Shown here: positions 54,310 through 62,684 of the stretch, piece by piece
How the letters are laid out: each line of letters opens with the position of its first letter
Numbering within the stretch: position 1 is the first letter of the stretch
Origin: Chromobacterium phragmitis
Lineage (GTDB): Bacteria > Pseudomonadota > Gammaproteobacteria > Burkholderiales > Chromobacteriaceae
DNA length: 64,000 bases
NCBI RefSeq assembly: GCF_003325475.1
Contig: NZ_CP029495.1
Location: 4,340,001 to 4,404,000 of the forward strand
Reading direction: 5' to 3'
Program-made: the position numbers and the translations under genes
The notes under the pieces: model-generated
Seen by the model: the letters and a program-made list of their open reading frames with translations, nothing else
Databases searched by the model: none
What the model was told of the DNA's origin: nothing

Positions 54310-55335
54310 ATGCTGGTATTAGGCATTGAATCCTCCTGCGACGAAACCGGCGTCGCGCTGTACGACACCGACAGCGGCCTGTTGGCCCACCAACTGCACA
54401 CCCAAATGGCCATGCACGCCGAGTATGGCGGCGTGGTGCCCGAGCTGGCCAGCCGCGACCATATCCGCCGCGCCATTCCTCTGACCGAGGCTTGCCTCGC
54501 CGAGGCCGGCAAAACGCTGGCCGACCTGGACGCCGTCGCCTACACCCAAGGCCCCGGCCTGGGCGGCGCGCTGATGGTGGGCGCCAGCATGGCCAACGCG
54601 CTGGCCTTCGGCCTGAATCTCCCGGTCATTCCGGTGCATCATCTGGAAGGCCACCTGCTGTCGCCGTTGCTGGCGGACCCCAAGCCGGAATTCCCCTTCC
54701 TGGCGCTGCTGGTCTCCGGCGGCCACACCCAGCTGATGGCGGTGCGCGGCGTCGGCGACTACGAAATCCTGGGCGAAACGGTGGACGACGCCGCCGGCGA
54801 AGCCTTCGACAAAACCGCCAAGCTGCTGGGCCTGCCCTATCCCGGCGGCCCGCTGTTGTCCAAGCTGGCCGAATCCGGCAGCCCCGACCGCTTCACCTTG
54901 CCGCGGCCCATGCTGCACTCCGGCAATCTGGACATGAGTTTTTCCGGCCTGAAGACCGCGGTGTTGACCTTGGTGCGCCAGCAGGAATCCGCCCAGGGCG
55001 AGCTGGACGAGCAAACGCGGATGGACATCTGCCGCGCCTTCCAGGAAGCCATCGTCGAAGTGCTGGTGAAGAAATCGCTGGCCGCGATGAAGCTGGCCGG
55101 CATGAAGCGGCTGGTAGTGGCCGGCGGCGTCGGCGCCAACAAGCAGCTGCGCGCCGCGCTGAACGAAGCCGCGGCCCGCAAGCGTTTCGAGGTGTTCTAC
55201 CCGCCCTTGGCGCTGTGCACCGACAACGGAGCGATGATCGCCTTCGCCGGCGCCATGCGGCTGAAATTCGCCGAGCCGGCAGGCGGCTTCACCATCAAGC
55301 CGCGCTGGGACTTGTCCAGCCTGCCGGCGGTATAA
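54310..55335 (+). CDS. tsaD: tRNA N6-adenosine threonylcarbamoyltransferase
   Basis: 341 residues from MLVLGIESSCDETGVALYD, which matches family length (E. coli 337). The metal-binding HHLEGHLLSP segment (HxxxH), the ASKH/sugar-kinase-like GGHTQLMAVRG and DDAAGEAFDKTAKLLGL are intact, as is the C-terminal GGVGANKQLR and LCTDNGAMIA. With TsaB, TsaC and TsaE it makes t6A37 in ANN-decoding tRNAs. It is followed after 44 bp by an ABC-F gene in the same direction. Confidence 0.94.
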   Translation: MLVLGIESSCDETGVALYDTDSGLLAHQLHTQMAMHAEYGGVVPELASRDHIRRAIPLTEACLAEAGKTLADLDAVAYTQGPGLGGALMVGASMANALAFGLNLPVIPVHHLEGHLLSPLLADPKPEFPFLALLVSGGHTQLMAVRGVGDYEILGETVDDAAGEAFDKTAKLLGLPYPGGPLLSKLAESGSPDRFTLPRPMLHSGNLDMSFSGLKTAVLTLVRQQESAQGELDEQTRMDICRAFQEAIVEVLVKKSLAAMKLAGMKRLVVAGGVGANKQLRAALNEAAARKRFEVFYPPLALCTDNGAMIAFAGAMRLKFAEPAGGFTIKPRWDLSSLPAV

Positions 55336-55379
55336 ACCGAACACACATGCCGTCCGTCCGCGCGGACGGCCAAAAGAAC

Positions 55380-57284
55380 ATGATCCAACTGAAAAACCTC
55401 AGCCTGCGCCGCGGCCTGAAAGAATTGCTGATCGGCGCCAACCTGACGCTGAACCCGGGCTACAAAGCCGGCCTGACCGGCGCCAACGGCGTGGGCAAAT
55501 CCAGCCTGTTCGCCATGCTGCTGGGCGAATTGCACGCCGACGGCGGCGACATGCTGCTGCCTCCCAACTGGACCGTGGCCCACGTGGCGCAGGAAACGCC
55601 GGCGCTGGAGCGCAGCGCGCTCGATTACGTGCTGGATGGCGACAAGGAGTTGCGCGCGCTGGAAGCCCAGCTGGCGGACGCGGAAGACAAGCACGACGGC
55701 AACGCCATCGGCCATCTGCACGGCGAGCTGGCCAATATCGACGCCTACTCCGCGCCGTCCCGCGCCGGCAAGCTGCTGACCGGCCTGGGCTTCGACGAAG
55801 CCGCGCAACAGCGCCCGGTGGCCAGCTTCTCCGGCGGCTGGCGCATGCGGCTGAACCTGGCCCAGGCGCTGATGTGCCGTTCCGACCTGCTGCTCTTGGA
55901 CGAACCGACCAACCACTTGGACCTGGAAACGGTGCTGTGGCTGGAAGACTGGCTGCAGGCCTACCCCGGCACCCTGCTGGTGATCTCGCACGATAGAGAC
56001 TTCCTCGACGCCATCTGCAGCCATACCGTGGAAGTGGCCAACCAGACGCTGACCTTGTACACCGGCAACTACAGCCAGTTCGAAGTGATGCGCGCGGAAA
56101 AACTGGCGCGCCAGCAAGGCGAATACGAGAAGCAGCAGCGCCAGATCGCCCACCTGGAATCGTTCATCAACCGCTTCAAGGCCAAGGCCAGCAAGGCGCG
56201 CCAGGCGCAGAGCCGGGTCAAGGCGCTGGAAAAGCTGGAGCGCATCGCGCCGGCCCACTCCGCCTCGCCGTTCGACTTCCACTTCGACAGCCCCGAGCAT
56301 CTGCCCAATCCGCTGCTGAAGCTGGACAAGGCCGACGCCGGCTACGGCGACAAGACCATCCTGTCCGGCATCAGCCTGTCGGTGGAAGCCGGCGCGCGCA
56401 TCGGCCTCTTGGGCGTCAACGGCGCCGGCAAATCGACGCTGGTCAAGCTATTGTCCGGCGACCTGGCGCCGCGCGCCGGCGAGCGCATCAACGCGCAGAT
56501 GCTGAAGATAGGCTATTTCGCCCAGCACACGCTGGAAACGCTGCGGCCGGACGAAACGCCGCTGCAGCATATGCAGCGCCTGGCCCCGACCACGCGCGAG
56601 CTGGAGCTGCGCAGCTTCCTAGGCGGCTTCAACTTCCGCGGCGACGCCGCCACCGACCCGGTCGGCCCGATGTCCGGCGGCGAGAAAGCGCGTCTGGCGC
56701 TGGCGATGATCGTGTGGCAAAAGCCCAATCTGCTGCTGCTGGACGAACCGACCAACCACTTGGACCTGGAAATGCGCCACGCGCTGACGCTGGCCTTGCA
56801 GGACTTCACCGGCGCGCTGATCGTGGTATCGCACGACCGCAGCCTGCTGGAGTCCACCACCGACGTGTTCTGGCTGGTCAGCGGCGGCAAGGTGCAACCC
56901 TTCGACGGCGATCTGGAAGACTACCGCCAGTGGCGCATCGCCCAGTTGGCGGAGGGCAATAAGCTCTCCGACTGCGACGCCCAGGGCGTCAACCGCAAGG
57001 AGCAAAAGCGCCAGGAAGCCGAGGCGCGCCAGCAGCTGGCCAAACTGCGCAAACCGCTGCAAAACCGGCTGAACAAACTGGAACAGGAGATGAACAAGCT
57101 GAGCGAGGAAAAGGCCCAGCTGGAAGCCTTCCTGTCCTCCAGCGAGGCTTACGACGACGCCAACCGCCAGAAAATGGCCGACAGCGTGAAGCGCCAGGGC
57201 GAGGTGGCCAGCCGGCTGGAGGCCGTGGAAGAGGAATGGATGGCGGCGCAGGAGCAACTGGAGGCGCTGGTTCCGGCGGAGTGA
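55380..57284 (+). CDS. ABC-F family ATPase (YheS-like)
   Basis: 634 residues from MIQLKNLSLRRG. Two ABC domains in tandem (Walker A GANGVGKSS and GVNGAGKST; signatures SFSGGWRMRL and PMSGGEKARLAL; DEPTNHLDLE in both), no membrane segments, a long interdomain linker of about 60-80 residues with KLARQQGEYEKQQRQ, and a C-terminal coiled coil. These are translation factors of the EttA/Uup/YheS family; the length is YheS-like. A GC hairpin (55349-55370, GCCGTCCG/CGGACGGC) ends 9 bases before the ATG and no ribosome binding site is evident. Confidence 0.88.
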   Translation: MIQLKNLSLRRGLKELLIGANLTLNPGYKAGLTGANGVGKSSLFAMLLGELHADGGDMLLPPNWTVAHVAQETPALERSALDYVLDGDKELRALEAQLADAEDKHDGNAIGHLHGELANIDAYSAPSRAGKLLTGLGFDEAAQQRPVASFSGGWRMRLNLAQALMCRSDLLLLDEPTNHLDLETVLWLEDWLQAYPGTLLVISHDRDFLDAICSHTVEVANQTLTLYTGNYSQFEVMRAEKLARQQGEYEKQQRQIAHLESFINRFKAKASKARQAQSRVKALEKLERIAPAHSASPFDFHFDSPEHLPNPLLKLDKADAGYGDKTILSGISLSVEAGARIGLLGVNGAGKSTLVKLLSGDLAPRAGERINAQMLKIGYFAQHTLETLRPDETPLQHMQRLAPTTRELELRSFLGGFNFRGDAATDPVGPMSGGEKARLALAMIVWQKPNLLLLDEPTNHLDLEMRHALTLALQDFTGALIVVSHDRSLLESTTDVFWLVSGGKVQPFDGDLEDYRQWRIAQLAEGNKLSDCDAQGVNRKEQKRQEAEARQQLAKLRKPLQNRLNKLEQEMNKLSEEKAQLEAFLSSSEAYDDANRQKMADSVKRQGEVASRLEAVEEEWMAAQEQLEALVPAE

Positions 57285-57393
57285 GCGGACTTGCGCCGCG
57301 TCACGGCGGCGGCAGAAATTTCTTGTCATCCATGCCGCGCTCTTCTTACGCTTAAGGAGAAGCAGGGCTTGCCCCGCCAAACCGGAACGCACC

Positions 57394-58104
57394 ATGCCGC
57401 ACGCGCTCATGCCCAGACTATTGCTGGCCTGCACCTTGCTGCCGGCGGCGCCGGGCATGCCCGCGGCGGAGCCTGTCCGTCTCGTCACCCACCAGCAACC
57501 GCCGCTCTCGTTCACCCGCGACAATGGCCAGGCCGACGGCCTGGCCGTTCGCATCGTCGACTGCGCGCTGAAGAAAATGCAGCGTCCTTACACGTTGGAG
57601 TTCGTGCCCTGGCCGCGCGCGCAATGGCAGGTTCAGCACCAGCAGTCGGATGGCTTCTTTGCCGCCACCCCATCCGAAGAACGCGATGGCTACGCCATGC
57701 TCTCTCGCCCGCTGCTGCCCTACGAGCGGCGCTGGTACCTGCTGAAAAGCAGCCCGCTATCGCCCTCCAGCCCGGAATTCAAGCGCCAGGCGCGCATCGC
57801 CGCGTTCAATGGCTCGAACATGGACGCGTGGCTGCGCGACCATGGCTACCAGCTGACCTCCACGCCCGCCAACAGCGAGCTGCTGCTTCGCATGCTGCAA
57901 TCCCGCCGCGTCGACGCAGTGCTGGGCAACGCCTACGCGGTGGACGCGCTGGTGGCCCGGATGGGTCTCCAGGCGGAGCTGCGCAGCGAGCTGGCCGAGT
58001 CCCTGCCCATGGGCGTCTACTTCGGCAAGGCTTTTCTCGCCCGGGAGGGGCCGCAGTTCCTGCAACAGTTCAACGCCGCGCTGCAAGGCTGCAGTTCCAA
58101 ATGA
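57394..58104 (+). CDS. periplasmic solute-binding protein of ABC-transporter type (SBP_bac_3)
   Basis: 236 residues, signal peptide to about residue 25 (PAAEP). The family start VRLVTHQQPPLSFTRDNGQADGLAVRIV and the later strand ERDGYAMLSRPLLPYERRWYLL fit the amino-acid type. Closely related proteins without a linked permease are common in this lineage, and this one has no adjacent transporter genes. Ligand unknown. It ends at a bidirectional terminator. Confidence 0.85.
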   Translation: MPHALMPRLLLACTLLPAAPGMPAAEPVRLVTHQQPPLSFTRDNGQADGLAVRIVDCALKKMQRPYTLEFVPWPRAQWQVQHQQSDGFFAATPSEERDGYAMLSRPLLPYERRWYLLKSSPLSPSSPEFKRQARIAAFNGSNMDAWLRDHGYQLTSTPANSELLLRMLQSRRVDAVLGNAYAVDALVARMGLQAELRSELAESLPMGVYFGKAFLAREGPQFLQQFNAALQGCSSK

Positions 58105-58129
58105 AAATGCCGCCCGAAGGCGGCATTTT
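58104..58129. terminator. bidirectional terminator between the binding protein and accD
   Basis: Stem AAAATGCCGCC/GGCGGCATTTT with a 4-base loop; A and T runs allow action on both strands. It begins at the last base of the binding-protein stop codon. Confidence 0.85.
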
Positions 58130-58149
58130 CGCACAGGAAGCCCATCCGC

Positions 58150-59019
58150 TCAGACGACGGACGGCTCCCGCATCAGCAAGGTGATCATGCCGGCTATCTT
58201 GCGCTTCAGCTCGCGCCTATCCACCACCATGTCCACCGCGCCCTTCTCCAGCAGGAACTCGGCGCGCTGAAAGCCTTCCGGCAACGTTTCGCGCACGGTC
58301 TGCTCGATCACCCGCGCGCCGGCGAAGCCGATGCGCGCCTTGGGCTCGGCCATCACCACGTCGCCCAGGAAGGCGAAAGACGCAGAGACGCCGCCCATCG
58401 TCGGATCGGTCAGCACCGAGATGAACGGCAGCTTGCTCTCGGTCAGCAATTGCAGCGCGGCGCTGGTCTTGGCCATCTGCATCAGCGAATTCAAACCCTC
58501 CTGCATCCGCGCGCCGCCGGAGGCCGCCACGCAAACGAAGGGCGCCTTGGCCTCCACCGCGGCGCGCACGCCGCGCACGAAGCGCTCGCCCACCACCGAA
58601 CCCATGGAGCCGCCGATGAACTTGAATTCGAACGCGGCCACCACCACCGGCAGCGAGTGGAGGCTGCCCTGCATCACCACCAGCGCGTCGTCCTCGCCGG
58701 TATCGCTCTTGGCTGCCGTCAGGCGGTCAGGATACTTCTTGCTGTCCTTGAACTTCAGAATGTCCATGGGCTTTACTTCTTCGCCCACTTCACGCCGGCC
58801 TTCCTCGTCCAGCAGCAGGTTCAGGCGTTGGCGCGCCGTCAAGGGATGATGATGGCCGCACTTGGGGCAGACCTGGAGATTATTCTCCAGATCGGTGTAA
58901 TACAGTACCGCTTCGCATTCCGGGCACTTGCTCCACAGCCCTTCGGGCACCGCGGAAGGCTTGTCGGCGCGATTCTCGCGCTTGATCTTCGGCGGGAGGA
59001 GCTTGTTCAACCAGCTCAT
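58150..59019 (-). CDS. accD: acetyl-CoA carboxylase, carboxyltransferase subunit beta
   Basis: 289 residues from MSWLNKLLPPKIKREN, AAGGAGT upstream. The N-terminal zinc ribbon has CPECEAVLYY and CPKCGHHH; the crotonase-like body contains GGSMGSVVGERFVRG and the ASGGARMQEG oxyanion segment, all intact. With AccA it transfers CO2 from biotin to acetyl-CoA in fatty acid synthesis. It follows trpA in the same direction, an order common in betaproteobacteria (trpFBA-accD-folC). Confidence 0.95.
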   Translation of the reverse strand: MSWLNKLLPPKIKRENRADKPSAVPEGLWSKCPECEAVLYYTDLENNLQVCPKCGHHHPLTARQRLNLLLDEEGRREVGEEVKPMDILKFKDSKKYPDRLTAAKSDTGEDDALVVMQGSLHSLPVVVAAFEFKFIGGSMGSVVGERFVRGVRAAVEAKAPFVCVAASGGARMQEGLNSLMQMAKTSAALQLLTESKLPFISVLTDPTMGGVSASFAFLGDVVMAEPKARIGFAGARVIEQTVRETLPEGFQRAEFLLEKGAVDMVVDRRELKRKIAGMITLLMREPSVV

Positions 59020-59067
59020 GCTGACTCCTTGAATCTGGGTGTCCGGATATCACTCCGGCCACATTGC

Positions 59068-59090
59068 GACGGGGGCGCTGCGCCCCCGTC
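59068..59090. terminator. GC-rich hairpin between trpA and accD
   Basis: A 10-bp perfect stem GACGGGGGCG/CGCCCCCGTC with a 3-base loop, 7 bp past the trpA stop. No T-run follows on the minus strand, so it may be a partial terminator or an mRNA-stabilising stem. Confidence 0.4.
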
Positions 59091-59096
59091 GGTGTT

Positions 59097-59885
59097 CTAG
59101 CGGATGGCGGCCTTCAGTTCGGCCACCAGACGTGTTAACTGCTCTCTGGCAGTTTCGGGTGTCGCCGCCTCAATTTCCTGTACCAGCCGGCTGCCCACCA
59201 CCACCGCGTCGGCGGCGGAGGCGATGGCCTTCGCGGTCGCGGCGTCGCGAATCCCGAAACCCACGCCTATCGGCAGCGGCAATTGTTGTCTGAGGGCAGC
59301 AATTTTACGCGCTACGTCATCAATGTCCAGATGTCCGGCGCCGGTTACCCCCTTCAACGACACATAATAGACGTATCCGCGGGCCAATTTGGCGATTTCC
59401 GCCACACGGGAAGGCGGCGTGGTGGGCGCGATCAGGAAAACAGTGTCCAGCCCCTGGGCATCCAGCGCGGATTGAAGCTCGGCGGCCTCTTCCGGCGGGC
59501 AGTCCACCGTCAGCGCGCCATCCACGCCGGCCGCTTTGGCCCGGGCGGCAAATTCGGTATAGCCCATCGCGCACAGCGGATTGAGGTAGCCCATCAGCAC
59601 CACCGGCGTCGTTGCGTTGTCGCGACGGAATTCGGCCACCATCTCCAACACATGGCGCAAACCCACCTTGTGCTTGAGCGCGCGCTCGGACGCGCGCTGG
59701 ATCACTGGACCATCTGCCATCGGATCGGAAAACGGCACCCCCAGTTCAATGATGTCGGCGCCGCCCTCCACCAGTCCGTGCATCAGCGACACGGTCAGGC
59801 CGGGATGCGGGTCGCCGGCGGTGATGAACGGAATCAGGGCCTTCTTGCCCGCCAGCTCGGCGAATCGTTTTTCTATGCGTGACAT
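59097..59885 (-). CDS. trpA: tryptophan synthase subunit alpha
   Basis: 262 residues from MSRIEKRFAELAG. AAGGAGAA lies over the trpB stop, 11 bp upstream. Catalytic Glu and Asp lie in IIELGVPFSDPMADGP, and in LMGYLNPLCAMGY. It cleaves indole-3-glycerol phosphate and channels indole to TrpB. It completes the order trpF-trpB-trpA. Confidence 0.95.
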   Translation of the reverse strand: MSRIEKRFAELAGKKALIPFITAGDPHPGLTVSLMHGLVEGGADIIELGVPFSDPMADGPVIQRASERALKHKVGLRHVLEMVAEFRRDNATTPVVLMGYLNPLCAMGYTEFAARAKAAGVDGALTVDCPPEEAAELQSALDAQGLDTVFLIAPTTPPSRVAEIAKLARGYVYYVSLKGVTGAGHLDIDDVARKIAALRQQLPLPIGVGFGIRDAATAKAIASAADAVVVGSRLVQEIEAATPETAREQLTRLVAELKAAIR

Positions 59886-59896
59886 GCGGCTTCTCC

Positions 59897-61099
59897 TTAC
59901 AGCGTAATGCCGGAGAGGCCGGCAACGGTATTGATGTCCTTGTCGCCGCGGCCGGACAGGTTGACCAGAATGACCTGGTCCTTGCCCATCGTCGGCGCCA
60001 CCTTGGCGGCCCAGGCCAGCGCGTGGCTGGACTCCAGCGCCGGAATGATGCCTTCCAGATGGCAACAGTCGTGGAAGGCGCGCAAGGCCTCGCCGTCGTC
60101 GATCGACACATACTCGGCGCGGCCGATGTCCTTCAGATGGCAATGCTCCGGCCCCACGCCCGGGTAGTCCAGACCGGCCGAGACGGAGTGGGTCTCGATG
60201 ATCTGGCCGTCCGCGTCCTGCATCAGATAGCTCTTGGAGCCGTGCAGCACGCCCACCGGCGCGCCGGAGGAGATCGGCGCCGCGTGCTTGCCGCTGGCTA
60301 CGCCGTGGCCGCCCGCCTCCACGCCCACCATGCGTACGCCCGGCACGTCGATATAAGGGTGGAACATCCCTATCGCATTGGAGCCGCCGCCCACGCAGGC
60401 CACCACGACATCCGGCTGGCGGCCTATCACTTCCGGCATCTGCACCTTGGCCTCCTGGCCGATCACCGATACGAAATCGCGCACCAGCATCGGGTACGGG
60501 TGCGGGCCGGCCGCCGTCCCCAGGATATAGAAAGTGGAATCGACATTGGTCACCCAGTCGCGCATCGCTTCGTTCAACGCGTCCTTCAGCGTCTTGGAGC
60601 CGGACTCCACCGGCACCACGGTGGCGCCCAGGAGCTTCATGCGGAACACATTGGGCGACTGGCGCTTAACATCCTCCGCGCCCATGTACACCACGCACTC
60701 CATGCCGTAGCGCGCGGCGACGGTGGCGGTGGCCACGCCGTGCTGGCCGGCGCCGGTCTCGGCGATCACGCGCTTCTTGCCCATGCGGCGGGCCAGCAAA
60801 GCCTGGCCGATGGCGTTGTTGATCTTGTGGGCGCCGGTGTGGTTCAGGTCTTCGCGCTTGAGCCAGATCTGCGCGCCGCCCAGTTGCTCGGACCAGCGCT
60901 TGGCGTGATACACCGGGCTGGGACGGCCGACGTAATGCTTGAGCTCGTGGTGGAACTCCTGCCAGAAGGAAGGATCGGCCTTCACGCGAGCGTATTCTGC
61001 TTTCAACTGATCCAACGCCACCATCAAGGTTTCGGCGACGTACACGCCGCCGTAAGGGCCGAAGTGGCCCTGCGCATCGGGGAAATCATACCGATCCAT
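59897..61099 (-). CDS. trpB: tryptophan synthase subunit beta
   Basis: 400 residues from MDRYDFPDAQGHFGPYGG; the start lies inside the trpF coding end, 14 bp overlap, implying coupled translation. PLP lysine in HTGAHKINNAIGQ; the phosphate loop is GGGSNAIG. Condenses indole and serine to tryptophan in the alpha2beta2 complex. Confidence 0.95.
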   Translation of the reverse strand: MDRYDFPDAQGHFGPYGGVYVAETLMVALDQLKAEYARVKADPSFWQEFHHELKHYVGRPSPVYHAKRWSEQLGGAQIWLKREDLNHTGAHKINNAIGQALLARRMGKKRVIAETGAGQHGVATATVAARYGMECVVYMGAEDVKRQSPNVFRMKLLGATVVPVESGSKTLKDALNEAMRDWVTNVDSTFYILGTAAGPHPYPMLVRDFVSVIGQEAKVQMPEVIGRQPDVVVACVGGGSNAIGMFHPYIDVPGVRMVGVEAGGHGVASGKHAAPISSGAPVGVLHGSKSYLMQDADGQIIETHSVSAGLDYPGVGPEHCHLKDIGRAEYVSIDDGEALRAFHDCCHLEGIIPALESSHALAWAAKVAPTMGKDQVILVNLSGRGDKDINTVAGLSGITL

Positions 61100-61706
61100 G
61101 TTTTGCTCCTGATATGAAGGCCGCCATCCTGGCGGCGTCTTTGATTCCTTTGTCCGCCTCCACGCCGCTGGAGACATCCACCGCCGCCGGCCTCACCCGG
61201 CGCACGGCTTCCTCTATGTTCTTTTCGTCCAGGCCGCCCGACAGAATCAACGGCAAGGACAGATCGTCCGGCAACAACGTCCAGTCAAACGTCGCGCCGG
61301 TACCGCCGTGCGCGCCTTCGACGAAGGCGTCGGTCAGCAAGCCGCGCGCGTCCGGATAAGCCTCGGCCAGTTGCCGCAGATCGACACGGGGCTTCATCCG
61401 CACCGCCTTCAGATATGGACGATGGAAAGATCGGCAGAATTCCGCGCTCTCCTCGCCGTGGAACTGAAGCAGGTCAATGGCGCAGCCCGCCAACACCTGC
61501 TCCACCCACTCGCGAGTCGGATTGACGAACAAAGCCGCCACCGTGACGAAAGGCGGCAGGGCCGCGATCACCGAACGCGCCTGTTCAATGGACACATTGC
61601 GCGGGCTCTTGTCGTAAAAGACCAGGCCGATGGCGTCGGCGCCGAGGCGAGCGGCTTCAACGCCGTCGCCAGGCCGGGTAATTCCGCAGATTTTTATTCT
61701 AACCAT
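61086..61706 (-). CDS. trpF: phosphoribosylanthranilate isomerase
   Basis: 206 residues. The TIM-barrel start MVRIKICGITRPGDG carries the catalytic Cys, the Asp lies in LLTDAFVEGAHGGTG and the phosphate loop in LILSGGLDEKNI. Third step of the tryptophan branch. It is separated by 33 bp from truA upstream, on the same strand; no attenuator leader is visible. Confidence 0.94.
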   Translation of the reverse strand: MVRIKICGITRPGDGVEAARLGADAIGLVFYDKSPRNVSIEQARSVIAALPPFVTVAALFVNPTREWVEQVLAGCAIDLLQFHGEESAEFCRSFHRPYLKAVRMKPRVDLRQLAEAYPDARGLLTDAFVEGAHGGTGATFDWTLLPDDLSLPLILSGGLDEKNIEEAVRRVRPAAVDVSSGVEADKGIKDAARMAAFISGAKHGSV

Positions 61707-61739
61707 CGCCGCTGCCCATAAAATAATGACAAATAAATA

Positions 61740-62528
61740 TTATCGCAACTTTAATCTTGCCTCGTTACAAGCCGAAGGTAGGCGGAAAATTTCCGGATAG
61801 CCCACCCCGGTCAAATACAGCCCGTCAGGCATGAAGGTGGGCGGCGCGCTGGTGCGATCGCGCGCGTGCATCAGCGCTTGCAGGTCGGCCGGACTCAGGG
61901 CTCCCTTGCCCACATACAACAACGCGCCGACGATATTGCGCACCATGTGATGCAGGAAGGCATCGGCGTGAAGATCGAAACGCAGCAGGCCATCGGCCTC
62001 TGCAATGTCCAGCCGCTGCAAATCCTTGACCGGGGACTTGGCCTGGCACTCAGAGGCGCGGAAGCTGGAGAAATCATGCCGCCCCAGCAGGCGCGAGGCG
62101 GCCTCGCGCATCGCGCCCACGTCCAGCGACTGGTGGTACCAACCCACCTTGCCCGCCAGCAGGCAAGAACGCACAGGATGCGTCAGCAGGAAGTAACTGT
62201 AACTGCGGGAAAAAGCGGAAAACCTGGCGTGAAACTCGTCGCTTACCTCGCGCGCCCACACCACGGCCACCTCGGGGGGCAACAGCGCGTTGACGCCTCT
62301 TACCCAAGCATTCATCGGGCGCGCCGCATCGGTATCGAAGTGCGCCACCTGCATCGCGGCATGCACGCCAGCATCGGTGCGGCCGGCGGCATGGGTGACG
62401 ACCTGCCGGTTGCCGGCGATCTGGCCCAGCGCCTGATTCAACCTGTCCTGTACCGTATTGCCGTGCGGCTGACTCTGCCAGCCGGCGAACGCCCGACCGT
62501 CATACTCGATGCCGAGCGCGATTCTCAT
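61740..62528 (-). CDS. truA: tRNA pseudouridine(38-40) synthase
   Basis: 262 residues from MRIALGIEYDGRAFAGWQ; upstream frames lack a ribosome binding site and exceed the family length. Catalytic Asp in AAGRTDAGVHA, and the conserved HHMVRNIVGALLYVGKG. Modifies the anticodon stem-loop at positions 38-40. Adjacent to fimV, as in Pseudomonas. Confidence 0.94.
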   Translation of the reverse strand: MRIALGIEYDGRAFAGWQSQPHGNTVQDRLNQALGQIAGNRQVVTHAAGRTDAGVHAAMQVAHFDTDAARPMNAWVRGVNALLPPEVAVVWAREVSDEFHARFSAFSRSYSYFLLTHPVRSCLLAGKVGWYHQSLDVGAMREAASRLLGRHDFSSFRASECQAKSPVKDLQRLDIAEADGLLRFDLHADAFLHHMVRNIVGALLYVGKGALSPADLQALMHARDRTSAPPTFMPDGLYLTGVGYPEIFRLPSACNEARLKLR

Positions 62529-62632
62529 AACTGCCCATCCATTCATGCCGATTCCAAGCCCTTCGGCCTGGAACGATAAAACACTCACTTTATCCTATCC
62601 TGCCTGTTTTGCGCCATGTCTTGTCGCAATGC

Positions 62633-62665
62633 AAAAACAAATGGCACCGGCCTGGACCGGTGCCA
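62633..62665 (-). terminator. intrinsic terminator of fimV
   Basis: On the minus strand stem TGGCACCGG/CCGGTGCCA, 6-base loop, then TTTGTTTTT, 20 bp past the fimV stop. Confidence 0.88.
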
Positions 62666-62684
62666 CTCTCCTCGCCCCAGGGGG

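Noticed and set aside
54492..55379. N-terminal extension of the ABC-F frame into tsaD
   Set aside because: The frame is open far upstream only because of GC bias; the extension translates to an Arg/Gly-rich chain and the ABC domain starts at 55380.
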